From Thermoleophilia bacterium (GTDB taxonomy: Bacteria > Actinomycetota > Thermoleophilia > Gaiellales > Gaiellaceae): a stretch of 53,713 nucleotides of DNA. This document shows positions 1-7,253 of the stretch, piece after piece (within the stretch, counting starts at the first letter, position 1; every line of letters begins with the position of its first letter). The position numbers and the translations under genes were made by a program. The notes beneath the pieces are model-generated. The model was not told the origin of the DNA. It ran no database searches and saw only the letters and a program-made list of their open reading frames with translations. The stretch spans positions 1 to 53,713 of the forward strand of contig JAICSH010000010.1 in the NCBI GenBank assembly GCA_025936995.1, given 5' to 3'.

Positions 1-497
1 CACTTCCGCCGGGCTTTCCGCCCGACACGCTCGCGCGGGAAGTCACCGAGGCGACGGCCGAGCTCGGGATTCCCGCTGACTCGCTGACCGTGCACGACTT
101 CGACGTTCGCACCTTCCCCGGGCGACGCCAGGACATCCTCGAGCTGCTCGTCGCTCTGTGGGAAGAGTGGGAGCCGGACGTCGTCTTCCAACCAAGCCTC
201 CACGACGTCCACCAGGACCACCGCACCGTCGCCGAGGAGGGCCTGCGCGCCTTCAAGCGGACGACGATCCTCGGCTACGAGATCCCGTGGAACAACTTCG
301 ACTTCGAGTACCAGTGGTACGTCGCCCTCGAGGAAGAGCACGTGGAGCGGAAGGTCGCAGCGCTCGAGCGGTACGCCTCGCAGCACCATCGCCGCTACGC
401 GAACGCCGAGTACGTCCGGAACCTGGCCCGGATGCACGGCGTCAACGTGAACCGGGACTACGCCGAGGTGTTCCAGGTCTACCGCGTGGTCGCGTAG
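1..497 (+). CDS. PIG-L family (LmbE-like) deacetylase, C-terminal part
   Basis: The gene enters from the left edge in the frame starting at base 3 and ends at TAG 495-497, so only about the last 164 residues are visible. The motif HDVHQDHR is the second zinc-binding segment of PIG-L/LmbE N-deacetylases, which remove acetyl groups from GlcNAc-type or similar substrates. The following region (EIPWNNFDFEYQW and the C-terminal QHHRRY stretch) fits bacterial family members found in sugar-modification loci. The N-terminal AHPDD-type metal motif would lie outside the window. Substrate is unknown; presence in a glycan-rich neighbourhood suggests a sugar or lipid-sugar. Confidence 0.85.
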   Translation, partial: LPPGFPPDTLAREVTEATAELGIPADSLTVHDFDVRTFPGRRQDILELLVALWEEWEPDVVFQPSLHDVHQDHRTVAEEGLRAFKRTTILGYEIPWNNFDFEYQWYVALEEEHVERKVAALERYASQHHRRYANAEYVRNLARMHGVNVNRDYAEVFQVYRVVA

Positions 498-538
498 GAG
501 GCGGCGGCGGGCGGAGCGGAGCGGCTCTGCGACTGTCG

Positions 539-544
539 TAGGCT
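539..544 (+). promoter_or_regulatory. Possible -10 box of the ArsR-type gene
   Basis: TAGGCT lies 33 nt before the ATG at 578. This would give a short 5' leader rather than a leaderless mRNA. No clear -35 was seen. Confidence 0.3.
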
Positions 545-577
545 TCCGGCATCGCCGCCCAGCTCCCGATCGCTCCG

Positions 578-1141
578 ATGAATGCGGCCCAGCTGCGCGC
601 CCTCGCGCACCCGCTCCGCCTGCAGCTGTTGCACGTCCTGCACGCCGAGGGGCCCGCGACGGCGTCGCAGCTCGCACGCAGGCTCGGGGAATCGAGCGGC
701 GCGACCAGCTACCACCTTCGTGCGCTGAACCGGGCCGGGATGGTGGAGGAGGCGGAGCGGCGCAACGGGCGAGAGCGCTGGTGGCAGCGCCCTCCGGAGC
801 GCCTCATGATCCCCAACTCCGTTCCCGAGGATGCGTCCGACGCAGAGCGTGCCGAGCTGCAGGCGGCGCACGCGCAGATCGAGAGCATCCTCGTCGACCG
901 GGACGAGACGAGCCTGCGCCGCTGGATGGAGATCCGGTACGACCTGCCGCTCGAGTGGCAGGACTCGCAGTTCATCGGCAACTTCCGCATGTGGGCCGCC
1001 GCCGAGGAGGTACGCGAGTTCGTGACGGCCGTGCTTGACCTCGCGCAGTCGTTCCGCAAGGCCCCGGGGAGCGAGGCCCCCGAGCGCCAGGAGGTGCACT
1101 TCACCTTCCGCGTGCTTCCCCAGGAGCCGTCGCAACAGTGA
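578..1141 (+). CDS. ArsR-type winged-helix transcriptional regulator
   Basis: A 187-residue protein whose first 75 or so residues form an ArsR/HTH_20-like winged helix: ALAHPLRLQLLHVL, then the recognition-helix region SQLARRLGESSGATSYHLRAL, then the wing ERRNGRERWW. The rest is helical and probably senses a ligand or mediates dimerisation. There is no cysteine metal-binding motif, so it is unlikely to be a metal sensor. The TGA stop (1139-1141) lies inside a perfect palindrome (1133-1169) that also covers the -35 region of the next gene, so this regulator plausibly controls the secreted protein at 1243 (inference). Confidence 0.85.
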   Translation: MNAAQLRALAHPLRLQLLHVLHAEGPATASQLARRLGESSGATSYHLRALNRAGMVEEAERRNGRERWWQRPPERLMIPNSVPEDASDAERAELQAAHAQIESILVDRDETSLRRWMEIRYDLPLEWQDSQFIGNFRMWAAAEEVREFVTAVLDLAQSFRKAPGSEAPERQEVHFTFRVLPQEPSQQ

Positions 1142-1169
1142 TTGCAAAGTCCGTTTGCAATCACTGTTG
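1133..1169. promoter_or_regulatory. Perfect 16-bp palindrome, candidate operator
   Basis: CAACAGTGATTGCAAA (1133-1148) is repeated exactly inverted at 1154-1169, with a 5-nt spacer. It overlaps the stop codon of the ArsR-type gene and contains TTGCAA (1155-1160), which sits exactly 17 bp before TACTTT. The position over a -35 element favours an operator over a terminator, and no T-tract follows. A dimeric winged-helix protein would bind such a site. Confidence 0.65.
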
Positions 1170-1183
1170 GTAGACGCTACTTT
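1155..1183 (+). promoter_or_regulatory. Candidate sigma-70 promoter of the secreted-protein gene
   Basis: TTGCAA (1155-1160), a 17-bp spacer and TACTTT (1178-1183). Transcription would start near 1190, giving a leader of about 50 nt. The leader has a 7-bp GC hairpin (1184-1190 with 1195-1201, TGCG loop) and a strong AAGGGGGG ribosome site before ATG 1243. Confidence 0.5.
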
Positions 1184-1242
1184 CCGCCGGTGCGCCGGCG
1201 GTCGGCGCATGAGGGACCACCAAATCAAGGGGGGAACCACAC

Positions 1243-2421
1243 ATGAGGAGAGCACACATCGGAGGAGGCCTCCGCGCGCTTCTGGCCGTGGTCGCGCTGG
1301 CCCTCGTCGCTGTCGGGATCTCGGCGGCGGGGGGTACATCCGCGCGTGCCGCCGTGGGCTCGTCGCAGGCATCGAGCGACTGCTCCAAGGTCGGCATGCC
1401 GACTCGCGGTAGCCATTTCAGCGGCGTCATCGGCGCCGTGCCGGTCGACGCTCGCTGCTCCACGAACGACGACCACGCCAAGGGCGATCCGCCTCTGTTC
1501 TGGCACAACGGCCCCGTGATGGGGACCGACACCACCGGGCCGGTGGTCGTGACGCCGATCTTCTGGCACCCGGACGGATATCCGATGGACAGCGATTACG
1601 AGAGCATCATCACGAAGTACCTCGCCGACGTCGCCCACGACAGCGGCAAGCACACGAACGTGTTCTCGACGTTGACGGAGTACTTCGGGACCAACGGGTC
1701 GATCAACTACCAGCTCGTCGCAGGCTCGCCGATCGACGACACGAACCCGCTTCCCGCCGACGGTTGCACCCTCGCGCGCAAGGACCGCGCCGGCATCTAC
1801 GCCGACGGCTCCGGCTACACCGCCTGCCTCGACGACGATCAGGTGAGCGCGGAAACCGCGAGCGTCGTCAAGGCCGGGAATCTGCCCGTGAACATGTCCC
1901 ACATCTACGTGCTGTTCGTGCCGAAGCACGTCGAGACGTGCTTCATGCCGGGTTCCACAGGAAGCCTCAAGCAGGGCTTCCAGGCCTGCACCATCAACCA
2001 CGAGAAGACCGCGGCTTACTGCGCGTACCACTTCATCTCGGGCCAGATGGTCTACGCGAACCTGTCCTACCCGATCTACCACTCGCCGTTGCAGACGGTT
2101 CTCTACACGTGCGGTAGCGACTCCAAGAGCTCGTTCGGGGTGGTCGAGTCGCCGAACGGAAACGCGGACGCCGACACGGAAGTGAGCCCGACGAGCCACG
2201 AGATCATGGAGGCGATCACCGATCCCGACACCGAGACCGGCTGGTACGACGACATCGGTTACGAGAACGGTGACGAGTGCGCCTACGTGTACGGCTCGAC
2301 GCAGGGCGCCGCGGGGCAGCTCTACAACCAGCTGATCAACCACGACCAGTACCTGACCCAGGAGGAGTTCAGCAACAACGACTTCCTCAACACCGGGCTC
2401 GGTTGTCTGCCGTTCGACTAA
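1243..2421 (+). CDS. Secreted protein of unknown function with HEIMEAITDP motif
   Basis: A 392-residue protein that starts with a Sec signal peptide (RR near the N terminus, hydrophobic LLAVVALALVAVGI, cleavage near ARA at about residue 37). The start is supported by an AAGGGGGG ribosome site. The mature protein has about ten cysteines. Near residue 327 it carries SHEIMEAITDPD, then GWYDD and ENGDECAYVYG. A His-Glu helix followed by TDP and a later acidic/Cys segment recalls the EXORDIUM/PHI-1-like and zinc-peptidase-like secreted families, but the exact family and any catalysis are unproven. Regulation by the upstream ArsR-type protein through the palindrome is likely (inference). Confidence 0.7.
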   Translation: MRRAHIGGGLRALLAVVALALVAVGISAAGGTSARAAVGSSQASSDCSKVGMPTRGSHFSGVIGAVPVDARCSTNDDHAKGDPPLFWHNGPVMGTDTTGPVVVTPIFWHPDGYPMDSDYESIITKYLADVAHDSGKHTNVFSTLTEYFGTNGSINYQLVAGSPIDDTNPLPADGCTLARKDRAGIYADGSGYTACLDDDQVSAETASVVKAGNLPVNMSHIYVLFVPKHVETCFMPGSTGSLKQGFQACTINHEKTAAYCAYHFISGQMVYANLSYPIYHSPLQTVLYTCGSDSKSSFGVVESPNGNADADTEVSPTSHEIMEAITDPDTETGWYDDIGYENGDECAYVYGSTQGAAGQLYNQLINHDQYLTQEEFSNNDFLNTGLGCLPFD

Positions 2422-2444
2422 CCGCGAGCTCTGTCGATCTACCG

Positions 2445-2476
2445 GTGGAGGTGGCGAAAGCCACCTCCACTCGTTT
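2445..2476. terminator. Hairpin terminator between convergent genes
   Basis: An 11-bp perfect stem (2445-2455 with 2460-2470) closed by a GAAA tetraloop and followed by TCGTTT. It sits between the stop of the secreted-protein gene and the stop of the minus-strand sulfotransferase, so it can serve both. The T-tract is short. Confidence 0.7.
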
Positions 2477-3429
2477 CAGCCGAGCGGTGGATGCGAGCGC
2501 CGCCAGAGCGGTGAGCGCTGATACGCCGCGGCGGTCGTGTTCCAGCTCCGGCTCAGCGCCGCGAAGCGGGCGAGCTCGGCTCGTCCCCGCCTCGTCGGGT
2601 AGCCGACGCCGGGGTCGAGGAGCTCGTAGCCGGCGCTGCGCAGGACGTCGCCGGCGACCTCCTCGAAGGAGAGCGCGTCCTCGCGGCTCATCTGGCTGCG
2701 CCAGTCGCGGAGTCCGGGCGTCGGAGGCTGCGCGAGATTCCGGTGCTCGGGCATGTTCGCGGCATCGCTGATGCGGGTGTGGTCGAGCATGCCGGGCTCC
2801 CACCGCAGCGAGGCGTGTTCGCACACCCGGCGCAGCTCGCGCTCCGGCTCGGCCACGAGATCCTCGTAGCGGAGCTCGAGGTAGCGCTCGCCCGCGTGCC
2901 GGCCGAGCCGCCGGGCGGCGCGGATCTCGGTGCGCCACCGGGCTGCGAATTGCGCCACGGTGCGCGGGTGCGCCCACGTCTTGCCCGCGAATCCCGCGGG
3001 CAGCTCGAGGAACGAGAGCGCGGCGTCGCGCCCGTCGCGGACGAGGTGAACCCAGATCGCGTCCGGAAAGAGCCGCTCGAGCAGCGGGAGCTGCTGCATG
3101 TAGAGCGGCGTCTTGTCGCCCCAGCGCGGCTTTCCCTGCCGCTCGGCGTACGTCTCGAAGATCGCGCGGATCGCCTCGGTGGTCGTCATCCCTTCGCGCA
3201 GGTGCGGCCAGACGTCCTCGGGCGTGACGCCCCAGTCGTACAGCGTCCTCAGGCGCCCGAGGTCGTCGAGGAACTCGGCGAGCTTGGGCCGACGCCCGTG
3301 CCGGTGGGCGAGCTGCGGGACGAAGAACGTCTCGTAGGGGACTGCGAGCTCGCTGTTCCGGTCGAGCATCACGCGCAGGAGCGTCGTGCCGGAGCGGCCG
3401 ACGCCGAGGACGATCAGAGGTGGAGCCAT
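2476..3429 (-). CDS. Sulfotransferase family protein (PAPS-dependent type)
   Basis: A 317-residue protein with the 5'-phosphosulfate loop GRSGTTLL near residues 11-18, and a 3'-phosphate site around LVRDGRDAALS in the middle. This is typical of the bacterial Sulfotransfer_3/stf0-like group. Such enzymes move sulfate from PAPS to hydroxyls on glycans, lipids or small molecules; the substrate here cannot be read. The stop abuts the hairpin terminator. A TAGGCT box (3439-3444) lies 9 nt before the ATG and overlaps the stop codon of the upstream luciferase-like gene, so it may have its own leaderless promoter. Confidence 0.85.
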   Translation of the reverse strand: MAPPLIVLGVGRSGTTLLRVMLDRNSELAVPYETFFVPQLAHRHGRRPKLAEFLDDLGRLRTLYDWGVTPEDVWPHLREGMTTTEAIRAIFETYAERQGKPRWGDKTPLYMQQLPLLERLFPDAIWVHLVRDGRDAALSFLELPAGFAGKTWAHPRTVAQFAARWRTEIRAARRLGRHAGERYLELRYEDLVAEPERELRRVCEHASLRWEPGMLDHTRISDAANMPEHRNLAQPPTPGLRDWRSQMSREDALSFEEVAGDVLRSAGYELLDPGVGYPTRRGRAELARFAALSRSWNTTAAAYQRSPLWRRSHPPLG

Positions 3430-3438
3430 GGACGCGAG

Positions 3439-3444
3439 AGCCTA
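3439..3444 (-). promoter_or_regulatory. Candidate -10 box for leaderless sulfotransferase mRNA
   Basis: TAGGCT on the minus strand, 9 nt from ATG 3429. It overlaps the stop codon (3442-3444) of the gene upstream. Confidence 0.4.
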
Positions 3445-4452
3445 GAGGACCAGCTCGGCGAGCGTTCGCAACGCCTCGGGCTGCGTCGTGCCGAGGACGA
3501 GCGTCGTGATGGGCGTCTCCCGCCACGCAGCCAGCCGCTCCGCGATCCGCTCCTTCGGCCCGACGAGCGAGACCGCGTCGACGAGCTCGTCGGGCACCGC
3601 CGCAATCGCCTCTCGCTGCTTGCCCGAGAGGTACAGCTCCTGGATCCGCTCGGCCTCGTCCTCCCAGCCGAAGCGCCGGACGAGCGCGTTGTAGAAGTTC
3701 CGCCCCTTCGCGCCCATGCCGCCGACGTAGAGCGCGACGTGAGGCCGTAGCGCGTCGAGCAGCGCGGGCACGTCGTCGCCGACGAAGACGCTTGCCGTGG
3801 CCGCGATCTCGAAGCCGTCGCGCGCGGCCGCGAGGCTCGCGCCGAACGCCTCGTCGAACCGTTCGGGCGCGACGAAGATCGGCAGCCAGCCGTCGGCGAT
3901 CTCCGCCGCGAGCGCGACGTTCTTCGGTCCGAGGGCGGCGAGGTAGATCGGGATCTCGGCGCGCAGCGGGCGCAGCATGAGCTTGAGCGGCTTGCCGAGC
4001 CCGGTCGCGCCCGGCCCGTCCCAGGGGATCCGGTAGTGCTCCCCGTCGTGCTCCACGACCTGCCGTCGCAGTGCGGCGCGGACGATCTCGACGTACTCGC
4101 GCGTCTTGCCGAGCGGCTTCCCCCACGGCTGGCCGTGCCAGCCCTCCACGACCTGCGGGCCCGAGGTGCCGAGCCCGAGCAGAAAGCGTCCGCCGGAGAG
4201 GAGGTCGAGCGTCGCCGCAGTCATCGCCGCGTTCGCGGGCGTACGGCCTGGGATCTGCATGATCGCCGAGCCGAGTTTGATGCGCTCCGTCCGCGCGGCC
4301 AGCCAGCCGAGGACGCTCACCGCATCGGTTCCCCACGCCTCGGCGACCCAGACGGAGTCGAAGCCGAGCCCCTCCGCCTCCTCCACTAGTGGAAAGAGGT
4401 CGGCCGGGTTCGTTCCCGGGGGCGCGTAGCCGAGGCTCAGGCCCAACTTCAT
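3442..4452 (-). CDS. LLM-class flavin (F420)-dependent oxidoreductase
   Basis: A 336-residue bacterial-luciferase-like TIM barrel. It begins MKLGLSLGYAPPGTNPADL, continues with AEGLGFDSVWVAEAWGTDAV and the IKLGSAIMQIPGRTPANAAMTAATLDLLSGGRFLLGLG block, and ends with the PITTLVLG strand. This layout is typical of actinobacterial F420-dependent (or FMN-dependent) monooxygenase/reductase family members. Substrate unknown. The same frame stays open far upstream through the antisense of helD, but the start at 4452 is fixed by the family N terminus and by a TACAGT box 7 nt upstream. It is divergent from helD with only 12 bp between start codons. Confidence 0.88.
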   Translation of the reverse strand: MKLGLSLGYAPPGTNPADLFPLVEEAEGLGFDSVWVAEAWGTDAVSVLGWLAARTERIKLGSAIMQIPGRTPANAAMTAATLDLLSGGRFLLGLGTSGPQVVEGWHGQPWGKPLGKTREYVEIVRAALRRQVVEHDGEHYRIPWDGPGATGLGKPLKLMLRPLRAEIPIYLAALGPKNVALAAEIADGWLPIFVAPERFDEAFGASLAAARDGFEIAATASVFVGDDVPALLDALRPHVALYVGGMGAKGRNFYNALVRRFGWEDEAERIQELYLSGKQREAIAAVPDELVDAVSLVGPKERIAERLAAWRETPITTLVLGTTQPEALRTLAELVL

Positions 4453-4465
4453 TAGGGTGACTGTA
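4453..4465. promoter_or_regulatory. Interlocked divergent leaderless promoters
   Basis: Plus strand: TAGGGT (4453-4458), 6 nt before ATG 4465 of the helicase. Minus strand: TACAGT (4465-4460), 7 nt before ATG 4452 of the oxidoreductase. The minus-strand box includes the first base of the helicase start codon. Both boxes fit the recurring TANNNT spacing in this window. Confidence 0.6.
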
Positions 4466-6429
4466 TGGCGCATCCCGAGCTCGAAGCGGAACAGGCCTAC
4501 GTCGACCGCGCCTACGACCAGCTCGACCACATGCGGTCGACGGTCGCGCGCACGCAGGAGGCGATGGCGACCGAGTGGGCGGCGCTCAACATGGAGGCCT
4601 GGGTCAAGCGCCGGATGCGGACCTTCGAGGACGCCGAGCGCGGGCTCGTCTTCGGGCGACTCACGCTCGACGGCACCCCGCGTCCGCTCTACGTCGGCCG
4701 GCGCTGGGTGCACGACGACGAGCACGAGTCCCTCGTCGTCAACTGGCAGGCGCCCGCGGCCCGGCCGTTCTACACGGCGACGCCCCAGACCCCGCACGGC
4801 GTCCAGCAGCGCCGCCGCTTCCGCGCAGACGGACGCCGCCTCCTGGACATCTCCGACGAGTCGCTCGACGGCAGCGCAGTCGAGGGCGCGAGCGTCTCCG
4901 ACTTCCTCCTCGAGGAGCTCGAGCGCCGGCGCGACGCGCGCATGCGCGACATCGTCGCGACGATCCAGTCCGACCAGTACCGGCTGATCACGGCCGAGCC
5001 CGAAGGCGCGCTGGTCGTGCAGGGCGGGCCCGGAACCGGGAAGACGGCCGTCGGCCTCCACCGCGCGTCGTGGCTGCTCTACACCCATCGCGAACGGCTC
5101 CGCCGCGTGCTCGTCGTCGGGCCGAACCCCACCTTCATGGACTACGTCTCGCACGTCCTCCCGACGCTCGGCGAGGAGGCGGTCGAGCAGCGCGCGGTCA
5201 CCGAGCTGGTCGACGGGATCGAGGTCGGGCGCGAGGAGGAGCCCGACGTCGCGCGCCTGAAAGGCGATCCGCGGCTGCGCGAGGTCGTGGCGCGCGCGGT
5301 CGAGATCGCGGTCGTCCCGGCGCCGCAGGAGCTCGTCACGCTCGTCGACGGCGTCTACGTCCGCGTCCGCGAGCGAGACGTTGCAGTGCTCCTTGACGAG
5401 GCGCTCGACGCGGGCTCGCCGGTGGGGCTCGCGCGCGAACGGTTCCGGATGGCCGTGCTCCGCCGTTTCTACGAGCGCTACGGGGAGCTGTTCGGCCCGC
5501 GCGCGCTGCGCAGCTTCGACGAGCTCGAGCGCGCGCTCCGCCGCGGCGGCTTCCTCACGCGCTGGCTCGACCGGGTCCTGCCGCTCCCGCAGCCCGAGAA
5601 GCTCGTCGCGCGGCTCCTGACCTCGCCGGCCGCGCTCGAAGCGGCGTCCGAAGGCGTGCTGGAGGCGGACGAGCGCAAACTCCTGCTCCGCGACCGGCCC
5701 CGCCGGATGTCCGATCTCTGTTGGAGCGACCACGACGTCGCGCTGCTGGACGAGGCGCGAGCGCTGCTCGCCGGCGCGCCGCGGACGTACGGCCACGTGA
5801 TCGTCGACGAGGCGCAGGACCTGTCGCCGATGCAGCTGCTCGCGATCTCGCGACGCGCGATCGACGGCTCGCTCACGATCCTCGGCGACGTGGCGCAGGC
5901 GACCGGCCCCGTCGTCTACCGACGGTGGCAGGAGCTCGAGCCGTATCTCCCCGACGAGGCCGAGATGGAGATCGAGGAGCTGCGCCACGCCTATCGCGTC
6001 CCGGCCGAGATCATGGACTTCGCGCTGCCCCTGCTCGATCTGATTGCGCCCGAGGTCGAACCGCCGCTCGCGTATCGCAAGGGTGGAGATCGGCCGCGGC
6101 TCGTGCAGGTCGGCGAGGAGGAGCTGCTGCCGGCCGCGCTGCGCGAGGCGTCCGAGCTCGCCGAACGCGACGGGCTGCTCGCGATCATCGCGCCGCGCTC
6201 GCTGGCGGGTGCAGTGCCGGACGCCGACATCTTCGACGAGCTCTCGGTGCCGGTGCTGACCCCGCGGCAGGCGAAGGGCCTCGAGTTCGACCACGTGGTC
6301 GTCCTCGAACCGGCGGCGATCGCGGACGACGGAGATCGCGGGCTACGGGAGCTCTACGTCGCGCTGACGCGTCCGACGAAGACGCTCGTCGTCGTCCACG
6401 CGAGGCCCCTGCCGGAGGGCCTCGGCTAG
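4465..6429 (+). CDS. helD: HelD-like ATP-dependent helicase / RNA polymerase recycling factor
   Basis: A 654-residue UvrD/Rep-type superfamily 1 ATPase. The N-terminal coiled coil (residues about 1-60) would enter the RNA polymerase secondary channel. Walker A GGPGTGKT is at residues 187-194 within the HelD-typical VVQGGPGTGKTAVGLHR; Walker B VIVDEAQD is near residues 445-452; motif TPRQAKGLEFDHVVV and the final LYVALTRPTKTLVVVH close the second RecA domain. HelD proteins release RNA polymerase from stalled complexes, and some actinobacterial members (HelR) protect against rifamycins. It is not a DNA-repair UvrD: it lacks that length and has the HelD N terminus. The stop codon overlaps that of the convergent sulfotransferase by CTAG. 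Confidence 0.88.
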   Translation: MAHPELEAEQAYVDRAYDQLDHMRSTVARTQEAMATEWAALNMEAWVKRRMRTFEDAERGLVFGRLTLDGTPRPLYVGRRWVHDDEHESLVVNWQAPAARPFYTATPQTPHGVQQRRRFRADGRRLLDISDESLDGSAVEGASVSDFLLEELERRRDARMRDIVATIQSDQYRLITAEPEGALVVQGGPGTGKTAVGLHRASWLLYTHRERLRRVLVVGPNPTFMDYVSHVLPTLGEEAVEQRAVTELVDGIEVGREEEPDVARLKGDPRLREVVARAVEIAVVPAPQELVTLVDGVYVRVRERDVAVLLDEALDAGSPVGLARERFRMAVLRRFYERYGELFGPRALRSFDELERALRRGGFLTRWLDRVLPLPQPEKLVARLLTSPAALEAASEGVLEADERKLLLRDRPRRMSDLCWSDHDVALLDEARALLAGAPRTYGHVIVDEAQDLSPMQLLAISRRAIDGSLTILGDVAQATGPVVYRRWQELEPYLPDEAEMEIEELRHAYRVPAEIMDFALPLLDLIAPEVEPPLAYRKGGDRPRLVQVGEEELLPAALREASELAERDGLLAIIAPRSLAGAVPDADIFDELSVPVLTPRQAKGLEFDHVVVLEPAAIADDGDRGLRELYVALTRPTKTLVVVHARPLPEGLG

Positions 6430-7196
6430 ATCCCGCGCTCGGGAAAGAGCAGGCTGTAGCCGTAGCGCCGGACGCGGCGCTCGTAGCGGAGCGAGACGAG
6501 GTCGAGGTAGACCCGCATCCGCGGGTCCCGCCTCAGCTCCTGCCAGCGCCGGAAGTACTTCTCGTTCGCCCCGGTGTCGACCGCCTCGCTCGGCGGGACG
6601 GGCTCAAGCTGGAGGAAGTCGAAGATCGCGCGCAGCTCAGCCGCCGGGTCACGTATGAGCTGCTCGTACTGGAGGACGTACACGCGCTCCAGGTGCCCGC
6701 GGTCCTCCTCGAACAGCGCATGGCAGCGGAGCCAGTGCTCGAACATCCGGTCGAAGCGTCTCGTGCCGCGCCACTTGGCCGTCGGGATCGAGACAGGAAT
6801 CGGGTGGCGGACGATGACGACGAACGAGGAGTTCGGATAGAGCTCCTGGAGGAATCGCGTCTTGATCAGGTTCGGCGGGGACTTCTCGAGCAACAGCGGT
6901 CGCGAGAGGTCCCAGTGCGGCGACCACTCCTCGAACAGCCTCCTCGCGCTCTCCTCCGAGACGAGCGGCGAGCTCTCGGTCAGGTGCATCTCGGGCGCGA
7001 AGCCGAAGCGTCCGGGGCGCCCGTACTCGTGGTCGCTCGGGTAGACGCTCTGGAGATGCTGCCCCTCGTCGGCCGGCGCGCCGGTACCCGAGAAGCCGCT
7101 GACCTGCGGGTGCGCCGCCAGCAGCCGCGCGAGCAGCGTCGTGCCGCTGCGGTGCAGGCCGGCGAGGAAGACGAGCCGGTGCGCCTGCCCCTCCAT
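6426..7196 (-). CDS. Sulfotransferase family protein (second)
   Basis: A 256-residue protein. The PAPS loop LAGLHRSGTTLLARLL lies near residues 12-27, followed by LLLEKSPPNLIKTRFL and the 3'-phosphate motif FVVIVRHPIPVS. It is shorter than and clearly different from the first sulfotransferase. I placed the start at ATG 7196 because the P-loop must lie near the N terminus and a TACGAT box is 9 nt upstream; the frame is open further but reads as antisense sequence. Substrate unknown; a role in sulfating cell-surface glycan is possible only by neighbourhood. Confidence 0.85.
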   Translation of the reverse strand: MEGQAHRLVFLAGLHRSGTTLLARLLAAHPQVSGFSGTGAPADEGQHLQSVYPSDHEYGRPGRFGFAPEMHLTESSPLVSEESARRLFEEWSPHWDLSRPLLLEKSPPNLIKTRFLQELYPNSSFVVIVRHPIPVSIPTAKWRGTRRFDRMFEHWLRCHALFEEDRGHLERVYVLQYEQLIRDPAAELRAIFDFLQLEPVPPSEAVDTGANEKYFRRWQELRRDPRMRVYLDLVSLRYERRVRRYGYSLLFPERGI

Positions 7197-7205
7197 CGGC
7201 GGCGA

Positions 7206-7246
7206 ATCGTACGCAGCGGCCCAGCCCTCCCCGCATGAAGTAGCGT
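7206..7246. promoter_or_regulatory. Divergent -10 boxes, sulfotransferase and aldo/keto reductase
   Basis: Minus strand TACGAT (7211-7206), 9 nt before ATG 7196. Plus strand TAGCGT (7241-7246), 7 nt before ATG 7254. No Shine-Dalgarno sequence precedes either start. Confidence 0.5.
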
Positions 7247-7253
7247 CGAGCCG

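Noticed and set aside
1133-1169. The 16-bp palindrome as an intrinsic terminator of the ArsR-type gene
   Set aside because: It is not followed by a T-tract and covers a well-spaced -35 element, so an operator is the better reading.
479-1372. Long minus-strand frame over the ArsR-type gene
   Set aside because: Low-complexity Arg/Ala composition and exact antisense position to a recognisable regulator.
3442-6294. A 950-codon open frame on the minus strand
   Set aside because: Only its last 336 codons match a family (luciferase-like oxidoreductase). The rest is antisense to helD and stays open because of the extreme G+C content.
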